Below, piece after piece: positions 49,136 through 60,481 of a DNA stretch of 64,000 bases. Numbering within the stretch: position 1 is the first letter of the stretch; each line of letters begins with the position of its first letter. The translations under genes and the position numbers were made by a program. The notes under the pieces were generated by a model. That model had not been told where the DNA came from and did not search any database. It worked only from the letters and a program-made list of their open reading frames with translations. Origin of the DNA: Bolinopsis microptera (Eukaryota > Ctenophora > Tentaculata > Lobata > Bolinopsidae); NCBI RefSeq assembly GCF_026151205.1, contig NC_087080.1:14701337-14765336 (forward strand), in the 5' to 3' direction.

Positions 49136-49213
49136 CTATTTGGATCTGGCTCTCATCTTCTTCCTCTTACGCTTCAGTCTCCTCATACGCTTCTTCTTCC
49201 ACTTATCTCTCAT
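49136..49213 (-). CDS. RPL41: Ribosomal protein eL41
   Basis: A 25-residue frame starting MRDKWKKKRMRRLKRK and ending RARSK, followed by TAG. The length and sequence match eL41, the smallest protein of the large ribosomal subunit, a single basic helix near the subunit interface. An AG acceptor lies directly before the ATG (CTTTTTATAG/CAATG), so a 5' UTR exon upstream is likely. It lies about 300 bp downstream of RPS28 exon 2 on the same strand. Confidence 0.93.
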   Translation of the reverse strand: MRDKWKKKRMRRLKRKRKKMRARSK

Positions 49214-49507
49214 TGCTATAAAAAGTTAAGAATTCAAAATGTGTAATATTATACCGTAAATATAATATTCAGAAAATGATGTAATATAGCACGCGCGCAT
49301 TAAAAATTTGATACGGTTTTTGCCGTATGACCGATCATTTCTATAACAAAATAGTGCCGCGCCGTACAGAAATGTTGATAAACTCAAGGACTGCCCCAAT
49401 ATGGCGGGCTATAATTGTTGTTCGTAAAATATCAACAAAGAAGCAAATAAAACCCAGAATTGATAAATTAAAAACTATCTAAGAATGTCCATCATCAAGA
49501 GTCCGGA

Positions 49508-52500
49508 TCATCTAAGCCTCCTAGCTTCTCTCTCTGACTCGAGCAGTGTGAGGATGTCACCCTCCCTTACTGGTCCCTTCACATTTCGGATGATGCTTCT
49601 TGTGTTATCGTCCAAGAACTCAACTTTGACCTGTGACAAATGAAACGTTTAGCAACAAATTGCTCAGTTGGACAGGGGTGAGCCATGTATATATATATAT
49701 ATTGGTAATGTATGTGGTCTATAATAGATTCTTAGCAACAAAAACTCTTCAAAGAAGAATCCGATAAGGTAGACTTTTTAATTTGAAATGATATTTTAAG
49801 AGATGTCATCACGACCAATTGTTGGAACACCACTGTTGGGGGGTGTAACCCAAAAAAACCCAATCCCAGTATTACCTTTTTCAGGGTAGGAGTTGGGTTT
49901 TTTTGGGGTTTTTTGGGTTTTTTACAAATTTTTCATTTGAAGGAAATAAAATCATGTAGGCACCTAGCAAAACAATTATCAGTACAACATCACTGTTGTG
50001 GTTCATCACTACAACATCACAATAGATATAATCGCTTAAATATCACCCAAAAACAGTATTTTATTCACTGATGTGCTCAGAAGAAGTTGGCCATCCAGAT
50101 ATGATATATCAGCCATATGTAATGCTCACTTCGATGGCCATGGCAAATTGAGTTAGTAGGGACGCAACTCACTGATGACCCCAACCCTGACCGCAACCGG
50201 TACGAGAGGAATAAAGCCTTTCTTCTCACCTTCACGATCTCTGTTTCCGTTTTCCTGATCATCCGCTTAACGAGAAACCATGCTCTATCTCCAACTGAAA
50301 GAATCTTGCAGTTACCATCAGCTGCATGATCACATGTGATATTAAGTGATATCTCGCTTGTTTATGGCCCTGTAGTCGCTAAAATCTTGACTGGGATGGC
50401 ATTCGATCTCGCCCTCCATTGAGGCAAACCTTAACAGCCTTATCATGATGCAGAGCATCACAATACACAGTTACTATTTTCGCCCATTCCTCTGATGAGT
50501 CAATATCCTCCACGACCACTTCCTCTTCTTCGTCATCTGTTTCCGCTTCGTCACTCTCTGCTCCGTCAGAAGATGGTTGGAAAGCCTCTCCTTCAAGTTA
50601 CAGTGTTCTTGAAGGAGTTCTCTACCCTTGAGACTCCCTTCTTCATAGCTTGTAACAATCTTGGGATTGACGTATCTTTACCTCTAAATGGTATCTGCTT
50701 TCGGATGCGGTATAACAAGCTTGTTGCGAGAGTGGGCAACTGTTACAGGGATCAAACTTTTGCCGAGTGCATCAAGCTCGAGGGAACGCGAACGGTTTGA
50801 TTTGCCCATGCCAACCAACATATCCTTAGAACACAGATTAGTTCTAATGCCTGCATGGAGGCCTATGCGCAGGAAAGCATAAAGTTTGCTCGCAGGCATC
50901 GGATGTAAACAGCCAGGGCATTAAGTGTTGATAACTGTTGTCAGCTGTTACACTGAGAATGTACAGCATCAGACCCTCGACTGTAATAATCGCATCGTCA
51001 AAATTTTTACAAGTAGGCAGGTGGTCTTTCAATGGTTGTGCGAAGCTTAGGTGGCCCAAGGCGTCACCGCTGGATAGAAGCTGGGTGGAAGCCCTGGTCT
51101 GATGTGAGGCTCCCAGAACTTTGAAAAGGGGTATCCTGCTGGTGCCCTCTTCCAGACACTCATCGGACAGCATGACGAAAGCCACTACCTCCGCGTGCTG
51201 AAGACTGGATACTGGACAGGGGGTCCAGGCTAAAGGCAGGACGATCGACGGGAGACATTGAGCCCCGGAAGTTCAATAATTTGATCTATTGACTCCTTAA
51301 AGCCTTAACTCTTGGTCTACAAGAAGCTTTGAGACTCGTAAATCTTTACTGTGGATTGCACAGTAGCTAAAGAGGTGTTGGCTGTTACCCTGTTCAACCT
51401 AGTCTACTATGACCCAGCTAGACTGGACCACACTCTGGTAGTCAGGATACGGCTCCCTATGCCCGGGGTACCGGGTAACGAGGTAGTCAGGGGAAGGGTT
51501 AGTCCCCGCTAAAGTGTAGCTCTGTTCTCACTCTAACCTCCTTATGCTTTGGGATAAAATCGGAAAGGGGGGAATGCAACGTCAATTAATGTCAATTAAT
51601 GTCAATTAATGTCAATTAATGTCAATTAATGTCAATGTCAGTTTTGCAAAATTTTGGAATACTGACATTAATTGACACGATATTTTTCGACCAGAGATTA
51701 TGTAGTTCTACCATATTTTTAGCACTTAAGAACGTTTATATCATCAATTTATTCACTACTATCACATATGCTATGGAAATGTGAAATGTGATTTCAGATC
51801 ATTAAACAATTAAACTAAAATAATACGGTTTTCCGAAATTTAATTTTCTTAAATAGGCGTGGCCATCCAAGGGCGTGGTTCTCAACATCATCAGAACTTA
51901 AAACCCACATTAAACGAAATGCCTTCATGACATTTATATTTGAATAACGAATCTTAAACAGCTAACATTACTCCTTCATACTAAAAAAGCCGATTCTAGA
52001 TATTTTACCTGTATAAGAAACCAATAAAATATGGGCGTGGCCGGTTGGGACCGAAGATGGAAGAGTTGGAAGCTGAAATTTTTTTTGTGGTCTATAAACC
52101 TAAGGATCAACAGATAAGCACATACTCATAATTATTCAAGGACATTTGTTTTTTTGAACCGGTCTAACTTACGTAGACGTGAATATCTTGAATATTTATC
52201 GAATAATGATAATCTCAAATTTCAAGACAAATTAATGTCAATTAATGTCAATTAATGTCAATTAATGTCAATTAATGTCAATTAATGTCAATTAATGTCA
52301 ATTAATGTCAATTAATGTCAATTAATGTCAATTAATGTCAATTAATGTCAATTAATGTCAATGTCAGTTTGGGGTTTTTATGGAATACTGACATTAATTG
52401 ACGTTGCATTCCCCCCATCGGAAAGTCCCACACTGGAGCAGGTGACGATTCACGATTGGGTAAGGATTACAACTGATGCTGTTGGGTAGAAAAAGGAAGT

Positions 52501-54277
52501 GTCACATTTGTCTTGTATAGCATATTATGTTCGTGCAATTACATGCTCAAGATACCCAAGATAGTATGGTGAGAGTTAAAGATGGCTATTGTTCAAGCAG
52601 ATGCCCTTAACCTTTTAGTGGTGCAAGAGTTAAGAACACAATCCACTGCCAATGTGCAGGGGACTGCACAGGATTGTGAGCCAACTGAAAAGTCAAGATG
52701 AAGTTTATCAACAGCTTAAGGGTTAAAGCCCCTATTTTTCTAGTGGAAGTGGTTGCCGGGGTAATTACGCTGCTATTACAGAAGCTGATGACTCGGTCTC
52801 CACATCACGACAACCTATTTCTACAGAAAGTCAAACAAGAAAACATCAAAAAAATATGAACATCAATTGTATTGTATCATGTAAAAGGACTGCTAAGGTT
52901 GGCACATTTAACATAAGAACAGCCAGAGAACAGCACAAAGGCATCGAACTTGCAGAACTATTTTCTCGAAGCAAGCTGCACATCCTTGGCCTGCAAGAAT
53001 CGAACATCGGGTAGTGCATGCTGATTGCTGAGAATACCAGAATAGAAAAGATGAACAAAGGGATTCATCCAGTGATATCATCTACGTGGAGAAACGCAGC
53101 TGGCGCTACAGTCCTACAGAAGCCTCATCTGATGAGGAGGCATGAAATCTTTTTTGTCTAAAACCAAGCATCTTACAGTTAATTTAGTAGGAGAGGAGCC
53201 ACACACAATAATTTCTAAGGACGGACATGCCTTAGAAGTTGAGGATTTTAGTACAACGGAGCACGACTTTAGGTTACGCAAGGCCAAGGCATGGGCTGCC
53301 TACCACAAAATGTAGGCTATATGGAGGTCCAATTTGCGCCGAGATTTAAAGATCCGTCTGTTCAAGCTACGGTTGAATCAATCTTCCTGTATGGAACGAA
53401 AACGTGGACAATAACAGAATCTTTGAAGAAAAGAATAGACGGATGTTACAGTAGAATGCTTCGGATGGCCCTAAACGTGGACTGGAGAGGACATCGCACC
53501 AACAAGGAGGTCTTTGGATCACTCCCAAGAGTTATTTCGAAGATACAGGCCAGAAGAATGAGGTTGGCTGGGCACATCCAGCGACATGATGACCTGGCAG
53601 CACACCAACTTCTCCTTTGGGAACCTAGGGAGGGGCTCCGTCGATAACCTAATAAGTGACACTGGACTCAAGAACACTGGGGAGATTAAGGAGCTTATGG
53701 CGGACAGAAAGCTTTGGAGACACATCATCGAGACTCGGACTCTGAAGCCGCCTTAAGTCAAGTAATTTAAGTCATGTGCTTTGACTTGCCCTTGACCTTC
53801 GTCATAGCCTCCTTTCATGACAGGAGAACACATTTGCCATGTTTGGCACATTTCCACTTTGTGCATTCATATGGATTATATCTTGATGAACGAGACATCC
53901 TGTTTGCTATCGTGATAATATACTATATCAATATAAACACACTTATATACTATGTAAACTATCTATTAAGTTAAGACATGAGAACAACACGTAGGTAAGA
54001 CTTAGTGGGGAATAATTCACATTCAATACAATTAATGAAATGGCTAGAATTTTGTTAAAATTTTGTTAAAAAACCCAAAAAAAACCCAAAAAAAACCCAA
54101 TCCCAGTATTACCTTTTCTTGGGTAGGAGTTGGGTTTTTTTGGGTTACACCCCCCCCCCACTGTTACTAGTGTACTGAGTAACATGAGAACATTACATAC
54201 CTGAGTACATTGTCCTGTGATCCAGTCCTTCCAAGAATCTTGGTTACTTTAGCCAGCTTCTTCTGGGTCTCATCCAT
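49508..54277 (-). CDS. RPS28: Ribosomal protein eS28 (2 exons, one base missing in exon 1)
   Basis: Exon 1 (54201-54277) encodes [20 protein letters not shown] and a few more residues. Exon 2 (49508-49630) encodes [19 protein letters not shown] to RREAR-type C-terminus ending RRLR. eS28 is a small-subunit protein near the mRNA exit. Conserved eS28 has GSQGQCTQ before the junction; here the sequence after GSQ is one base short (54210 region), reading off frame unless a base is restored to the G run. With the missing base the CAG/GTATGT donor is phase 0 and fits exon 2 exactly. The intron is about 4.57 kb and almost filled by a DNA transposon. Confidence 0.88.
50395..51190 (-). pseudogene. Degenerate gene inside the 4.3-kb element, possible transposase
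   Basis: Successive minus-strand frames read as one protein with shifts. They contain [20 protein letters not shown] and [14 protein letters not shown], then [15 protein letters not shown] with [18 protein letters not shown], then an acidic stretch ([13 protein letters not shown]). I do not recognise the family with certainty. Its place between the terminal repeats suggests a transposase or accessory protein of the element. Confidence 0.4.
51567..52416. mobile_element. 850-bp element with decamer arrays and 8-bp target duplication
   Basis: Ends GGGGGGAATGCAACGTCAAT and the exact complement ATTGACGTTGCATTCCCCCC, flanked on both sides by ATCGGAAA (51559-51566 and 52417-52424). Behind the left end lie five GTCAATTAAT units (51581-51630) and before the right end thirteen (about 52230-52360). 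Each array is followed by a GGAATACTGACATTAATTGA segment in the same direction. No coding frame is present. Confidence 0.88.
52740..53760 (+). pseudogene. Internally deleted LINE remnant (endonuclease start plus RT C-terminus)
   Basis: [19 protein letters not shown] followed by [12 protein letters not shown] (52880-53015) matches the start of an APE endonuclease of the kind annotated in many invertebrates as craniofacial development protein 2-like. The RT core is missing. From about 53225 the C-terminal region follows: [10 protein letters not shown], then in the 53291-53647 frame [28 protein letters not shown] and LLWEPREG. Confidence 0.75.
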
Positions 54278-54759
54278 GACTACTACAATTGGGACAGATT
54301 AGTAAATACAACTTGGAATTCAAACTCAAATTTAAACCAAATAATTTTAGATTTTACATACAATAAGTACGCGATATTCTAGCTATCAGAAAAACTGTTT
54401 TAGAATATTTTTATAAATAAAACACAAGGTTTTTGTTTACTGAATAAGTTCGGAATTTATTAAGTCATCACTCTACGATTTTGATTAAATGCATTAAATA
54501 CTAAATAAGCATGCTTCATGCAAAACAACTTGAAAAGTTGCTCAATTGTGTGATTTCATTAATTTGTTTAATTTTAAAATAATTTATTTCGTAAAAACTG
54601 TCGTGGAAAAATCAAACTTAACACGCGTAAGAAAGTACTGCCTTGAAAAATAACGAAATACAAATTGCTATATACAAAATCTAGTCCAAATTATAGTATT
54701 AAAAAGTATTAAATTTTTAAAAAGATTGAGAAATATTATCATCTAGAACATTCGCTACA
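54278..54759. other. Intergenic between RPS28 and UHRF1
   Basis: About 480 bp, AT-rich, holding the promoter and 5' flank of RPS28 and the 3' flank of UHRF1. No separate gene was seen. Confidence 0.5.
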
Positions 54760-56913
54760 TCAACGACCAGAATCATATCCAGGAAAGATATCGAGTAGAA
54801 CTGTCTGCAGATTCTTGTTCACTTTCATCGAGTAACTTTTACCGAGATCATACCTACAGTTGGGACAAGAATAAACCTCCGCTTTGAAAGACCTGTTCAC
54901 ACACTTGATACACATGTTGTGAGAACAAGGCGTGGTCACAGGGTCCTTAACAAGGTCCGTGCAGATGATACAAGAAAACTTATCAGTCACTCGATCGTGC
55001 CAGTTTGACGTATCCGAGAGAAGTTCATCCCAATGTTTCTTGTTTTCTGTGTCTGATTTTAGGAGATTTTTCAGCTCAGCACTGATATCATTGTTTGGTT
55101 TTTTGTTTGATGACACTTCCAACGCAGCACTGTTTCTTTTCCTCTTCTTGTTATTAGATTTGGGGTTGTTTTCTTTGTTTTCCTGTTTCTCAAGGTACCC
55201 CTCGGGGTAAACAATTTTAAGACCGTGTTTCTTGGTCATATCTTGTCCCTCTTTAGTCCAGGGAGCCGGGGAAGAGTCGTCCCTTCTCAACAAATACCTC
55301 CACACCAAAAACCCACTCTGTCCTTTCTCGGGCCAGTACTTGACAAGCTTGTAAATACCATCGTACCTGTTCCCTTCTTTAGGAGCATACTTGGAATGCT
55401 TTGCAAGTTTACAATTTCTCACTACACGTATCTGCCTACCCTTTTTCCATTCTGAAGCCTCAGCTCCCTTCTTGACATCCAGCGGCGCTGCGCAACAGCG
55501 AGCAAGCGCTAAGTTCATCTTGGTGAGTTTCTGATCGCAGCTCTGCTCAGCAGTGCGCTTGTTCCCAGACAGATCCCTCCCACCAGAGCCAGTATATTTG
55601 AACTCCTCCCCGTAATCCTTATCATCTTCATAACCCCCTGATAACACAATAGAATACGCTCCATCGTTCTCTCGACCATGTATCCCGGCTACGTGGGGCC
55701 GGTGTATTCCTACCTCTGAAACTTGTAGTCTGTATTTCCACATGGAACCTACTAGAATCCCAGGCACTGGTCCCACATGGTCCTGGGGAACTATAGTACA
55801 TACCTTAGTTCTACCCTGACATGCCATCCCTTTACCCCAATCTCTAGCAGAGTTAGAGGTCGGAGCACGCGACTTCTTCTTAGTTTTCAGGCCCTCTCCA
55901 GCCTGCACGATCTCACTAACATCGTTCTTACAATTACTACAATACCAGTCTTCCTCAGCAGGAACAGCTTCTAGGGGCGGGTCTAAGCAGTAGAGATGGA
56001 ACGCACAGTCGCACTCATCACACAGGAGGATCTGCCCTGGGTTATCCTTGTTTCCGCACACACTGCACGCACAATACTTACACTTCCGCTTCTTGTTATC
56101 TCCACAGTGTGTGCATTGTGGTGCAGACTGCCGTTTAGCAATGTTGGTGATCACTGTTTCCAACACATCCTTCTCTTCTCGTATCTCTATCCTGAAGATA
56201 TCATCTACGAAAGTGAGGTCGACATCAGTAGGAACAGATCCCAATATAACCCTGGCAGTGACACTGTACTTTCCTCTTTTCTTCACAACACTCCTGATCT
56301 CCCCATCGTACCAGAACCCCCTCTCTTCCGGGTTATCCAGATTAAAGTTCACCATACACTTCATATCTGGTTTGAGTTCAGACAGAGGGTAAACGTAGTG
56401 TGCACGTGGTCTTATCTCAACAGGTTTAACATTCATGTTATCACATTCCTCGTACCCATCTAACCGTATCACATAGTACACCTGCTCAACTGTTCCAGAG
56501 TCTGTGTTCCTAGTTTCTCTGTAGCACTTCTTAACAACCCCCTCGAACCACGCCCCCGTTTCTGTGTCCAACACGTCAACTTCCTCTCCTGGAGCAAACA
56601 ATCCGGAACAATCTTCTGACACTGTTTCTGTGGTGTTCGTGTCGGTGGTGGTATCTGTGTCGGGCTGTTCCGCTGTAGTCTTCACTATCATTAGCTGGAT
56701 TGTGTCGTTGATGGCTACGTCATAATCAAATAAAGTGTGCTGGTCCACTAGAAGTTTCCCACGGTAGAACAGTTTTTGTTGAAGAGGGGAGACGTCGAAT
56801 TTTTCTTGGATTTTCTGACGGAGATGTCGATTGTGGTCAGCTTGCTTAGTCCATCGAATCTTTCTGATTTTGTGCCGCAGAATGTACGCACATTAATCCA
56901 CATTCCTGGAGCG
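54760..56913 (-). CDS. UHRF1: UHRF1-like E3 ubiquitin ligase and hemimethylated-DNA reader
   Basis: The long frame from 56748 has 662 codons. Upstream sequence to 56913 encodes MWINVRTF and the rest of the ubiquitin-like domain, with one base missing near 56835. Domains in order: UBL; tandem Tudor (about residues 48-190 of the long frame, GEEVDVLD, AWFEGVV); PHD finger (212-276, CSVCGNKDNPGQILLCDECD); SRA (303-500, GIHRPHVAGIHGRE, LSGNKRTAEQSCD with the NKR loop, EGNRYDGIYKLVKYW); RING (593-635, CIICTDLVKDPVTTPCSHNMC). In animals UHRF1 binds hemimethylated CpG and H3 tails and recruits DNMT1, so the host probably keeps CpG methylation. No intron is seen in the coding region. An acceptor just before the ATG (CCAG/GAATG) suggests a 5' UTR intron. 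Confidence 0.94.
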
Positions 56914-57365
56914 AAATATCAATTATCTGTGATGTCCTCAAATTTAATTACATTAAAAATTGATGGTTAGTTATGGGATTTAATTATCTAATTATGACTC
57001 TAAGCGTTAAGACAGGTTAATTAATTAATTGTTAATTGAATGTCACTTAACTACAAAACAATTAAATCAAGCTTGTTGTGAGATGGAAGGTTTAGTTATC
57101 TTGATTGCACAACATGAACATCGAACAAAGATTTGTTTAAAAGAATAATTATCAATAACTTAACAAACACGTACATATTATCTTTTAATTACATAAAAAT
57201 CACTTCAATCACAGAACATTAACAGAATAAATAACTGCCCGTCTTTATACATTCTGGACTCAAAAGCTGTGCAGTCCGAATAAAACTATAAAAATTTCAA
57301 ACTCAAAATGAAGGGTCACAATCTGACCGGTTTAAAGAAATCACCTCACGGAGGAATGTTCACCT
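56914..57365. other. Intergenic between UHRF1 and ELP3
   Basis: AT-rich, holding the 5' flank of UHRF1 and the 3' flank of ELP3. No gene seen. Confidence 0.5.
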
Positions 57366-60007
57366 TCAGGTTTCTACCAGAGATTTGCTCATGTAAGGTC
57401 CATCTAGCTCGTATCCTAGCTTCCTGTAGTACCCCCTGGTCCCTACACCACTGATGACCGCTAGTTTAACAGAACCGTGTTCTTCACGTGCAATGCGCTC
57501 CGCTTCCTCCATCAGCAGTGTACCAAAACCTTGGTGTTGGAACTTACGAGGGTCCCTCCCAGACACTGGCACAACACTACCGTACACGTGTAGTTCCCGA
57601 ACCACTGACGCGCGGTCCACTAACTCAGGACGGAACGCAACTGACGACACCTTACGGAGTCGCAGGAGTCCTATCAAAATGTCTTGTTCTGGATCTTCAT
57701 ACGACAAGAAAGTCTCCCAGCCACCGTTAGCAACATAGTCCCTTCTGATCAGTTCCACCTGATACGGCCTCACTTTATTGTGGATCTCCTGGATCCCCAC
57801 CTCACGTGTTCTAACGTCACGGCACGTGGTTCCCAGGTCCTTCATACGAGCCAGGGCCAGTTCTCTTAAGTTACCGTGTTCTACCCCGGAGCTGACTAAA
57901 GGCATGGGAATGTCTCTCTGTACCCTGTAAACCCTAGTCCACGGTGGAACCAGCGCCAGGATCCTGGCCACTAGATCTATCAACAAGTGAGGTGGATAAC
58001 TCCTGTATCTCCCTGTTTTCCACAGCTCATACAGTCCTGTTCCTCTGATCACTAGAGTAGGGTAGATCTTCAGTCCGTCCGGTCTAAAGAGAGGGTTCTC
58101 AAATATCTCCTTGAACTGCTCGATGTCACGTTCAAAACCAACGTTAGGAAGATCCGGCATCATGTGGGTAACCACTTTAAACCCGGCATCTTTAGACATG
58201 TGGAATGACTCGCAACTTGCTCGGGCTGTGTGACCTGGGGAGAGAGAGAGAGGGTGAAGTTATCTGGGAGGTAATTTGATAGTTGTTTTGATAACCCTAG
58301 TTACAGCAGCTGCTACTACTGCTGCTAGCTGCAGGATTGCAGAGATATTCACAGGAACAATGACAGATAATATAATCACTGCTGGTTGCCAGGCCTCCAC
58401 TGCTGGTTTACAGGCGTAGTATATATACTGTGCTACTGCTATATACTGTGTATTTTACACTTAGTTAAAAGACCATTAAAAGATATACTGATATTAGATG
58501 GATGTTATATTAATTTACCTAATTGCACGACTAGGTGTTCTGGCAATCGGCCAAGCCCAAGCATTTTTCCAAGCAATTTATGTCTAAAATAAATTCCGAA
58601 ACAAATGCTACAATCTTTCAGTTTCGACACTTTTAAATGTCGTTTTCCCTTTTTATGAAACAGACCCTATCTCTAGCTACTAACCTCTATTAGTATCTCT
58701 AGCTACATCTTCGTACACACTCTGCACACCAATCTCCAGTCTGGTGCACCCATACGACAACATGCTGCTCAGATGCTTCTTCAAACAGTAATCCGGCCTG
58801 GTCTCTATCGTTATCCCGATACACTTCGTGTTACTCTTCTCAGAGAACTTCACCGCTTCTGCCACGTTGGACGAGGTGTGACCGGACAGGGCGTCGTGTA
58901 AATTCCTGCGTGAACAAGGCACGTGACATTTATGTTATATTAAGTGTAATTAGGGTAATTTATGGCTAATTAGGGTAATTTATGGCTAATTACACGTCAC
59001 ATGTGAGGGCTCATTAGAGAGAGCACTGACAGAGACTGTTGAGATTTACACAATATCAGAGTTTTAGTTTTCAAGTGAGTAAACTGGTGACAGTATATAA
59101 TGTAGCACTTTTTAGCGTGTAACATTTCTAATCAAATTAGACAATATCAGGAGTCTTCTTGTGTAGTACTAGTACTATAAGATAGTACTAGTACTACACT
59201 AATATATATATATATATAATTATATAATAATATATTATATAATAATGCCCACCTGATAAAGTAGTCTCTGTAAGTGTCCGGCAGGGACATGAAAGTCCCT
59301 CCCATCACAATAAACTCCACCTTGTCCACACTGTGTCCCAACTGTTTCAGCTGCTCCACTCGGTGCCGTGTCTGCAGGTAGGGATTGTACCGTGCGCGGA
59401 TTGCGCGCATTGACGTGGGTTCGTAGCCGGTGTAGGACTGGGTGCTGTACTCAAAGTCTGAGTCAGGACCTCCGGGACAGTACACACAGATGTTACCTGG
59501 GAGACGGTGGGTTTAGACAGTTAACGTTACATTGTATTGTATTTCAGATTGTGTGGTTTGAATTAAGGTCCACTTTTTATCAAATTGTATGGAAAGTACA
59601 ATAAATAAAAAAATCGAAGTTCAAAAGTATTGTACTACATTTTGTTTGTACAACATTTTAGATCGAGTATCTCTGTTCTAACCAGTAAAAGTGATGTGAG
59701 GGCACCGATGTGGTTTGCACATGACCGCAACAACAGCTATCCCAGATGCTGTCCTAACAGGCTTAGCTCTCAGTTTCGGGAGTAATATTTTCCTGTACTC
59801 TTGTGGAACTGCGGAGATGATATCCACCAGCCTAGGCTGAGCGGGACAGCCATGTTTACTGGCGATCCGACATTTCAGCTTGTTTAGATTAACATCTTTC
59901 TTGGATTTGTGAGCACTGATCAGCTCTTTGATGATGTCAGAGACGGTTAGGAGAAGCAGCTCCTGAGGCGAGGCCGAGGGGGCCGCACGTTTCTTCTGTT
60001 TCGCCAT
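57366..60007 (-). CDS. ELP3: Elongator complex catalytic subunit ELP3
   Basis: Four exons: 59683-60007, 59253-59496, 58685-58905 and 57366-58234, phases 1, 2 and 1, giving 552 residues, close to the usual length of about 547. The radical-SAM domain carries the C-x9-C-x2-C cluster split over the first intron (RCPHITFTG / [16 protein letters not shown]), then ETRPDYC and [20 protein letters not shown]. The C-terminal GNAT acetyltransferase domain has [26 protein letters not shown] and [18 protein letters not shown]3 makes the cm5U34 modification on wobble uridines of tRNA in the cytoplasm as part of Elongator. All splice sites are canonical and no break is seen. Confidence 0.97.
59195..59246. 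repeat. TA-rich microsatellite in ELP3 intron
   Basis: ATATATATATATAT and related AT runs next to GTACTAGTACTA repeats, just downstream of the exon 2 donor. Confidence 0.8.
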
Positions 60008-60481
60008 GTCACAATTTCATATCTGTTAAAAAGTCATGTACGTTAATGCTAAGTCATACTTGTTATATAGTTGTTAAGCATGGCAATTTAGTAGAATCGC
60101 ACTCTTTACTCGTATGTTAATGATCTGTGCAGTAGTTTTACAACAGATCTGATACGAAACTTGGTTTCATGCAATAAAAGTCTTGGAGCGTGTTTTTGCA
60201 ATTTTGTATAATGTTACCACAAATAAACATGTTTTAAAGTGCAATGGGCACGAGTCAGATAAGTAAATGTATACTTATATAATATAATCTTCAAATATAA
60301 AGAATGGTATAAATTTTCTCATGTATAATAAATAGTAATAATAAGGCAATAATACGTTGGATGAATAATTCAAGTAAAAATTGAATAAATAAGAATGATT
60401 TTACGACAACGTGGTAAGTTCATTAAATTGCAAATGGCTGGCCAGCATGCCCATAAATGCTTCTCTCATTCTGCTTCTCAT
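60008..60481. other. Intergenic between ELP3 and cyclophilin 1
   Basis: AT-rich sequence with the 5' flank of ELP3 and 3' flank of the cyclophilin. No gene seen. Confidence 0.5.

Larger units (their letters stand above)
49838..54159. mobile_element. 4.3-kb inverted-repeat DNA element in RPS28 intron
   Basis: The outer ends are GGGGGGTGTAACCC and GGGTTACACC plus a C run, flanked by the same ACTGTT at 49832-49837 and 54160-54165 (possibly up to 8 bp if adjacent C's count). Both ends also carry CCCAATCCCAGTATTACCTT in the same direction between AAACCC and GGGTTT arms. Inside are a degenerate minus-strand gene (50400-51190), an 850-bp nested element and a LINE remnant. Confidence 0.75.

Noticed and set aside
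49384-50262. Possible small gene near 50077-50262
   Set aside because: The 61-codon frame lies in the 4.3-kb element and shows no known motif; it was left within that element.
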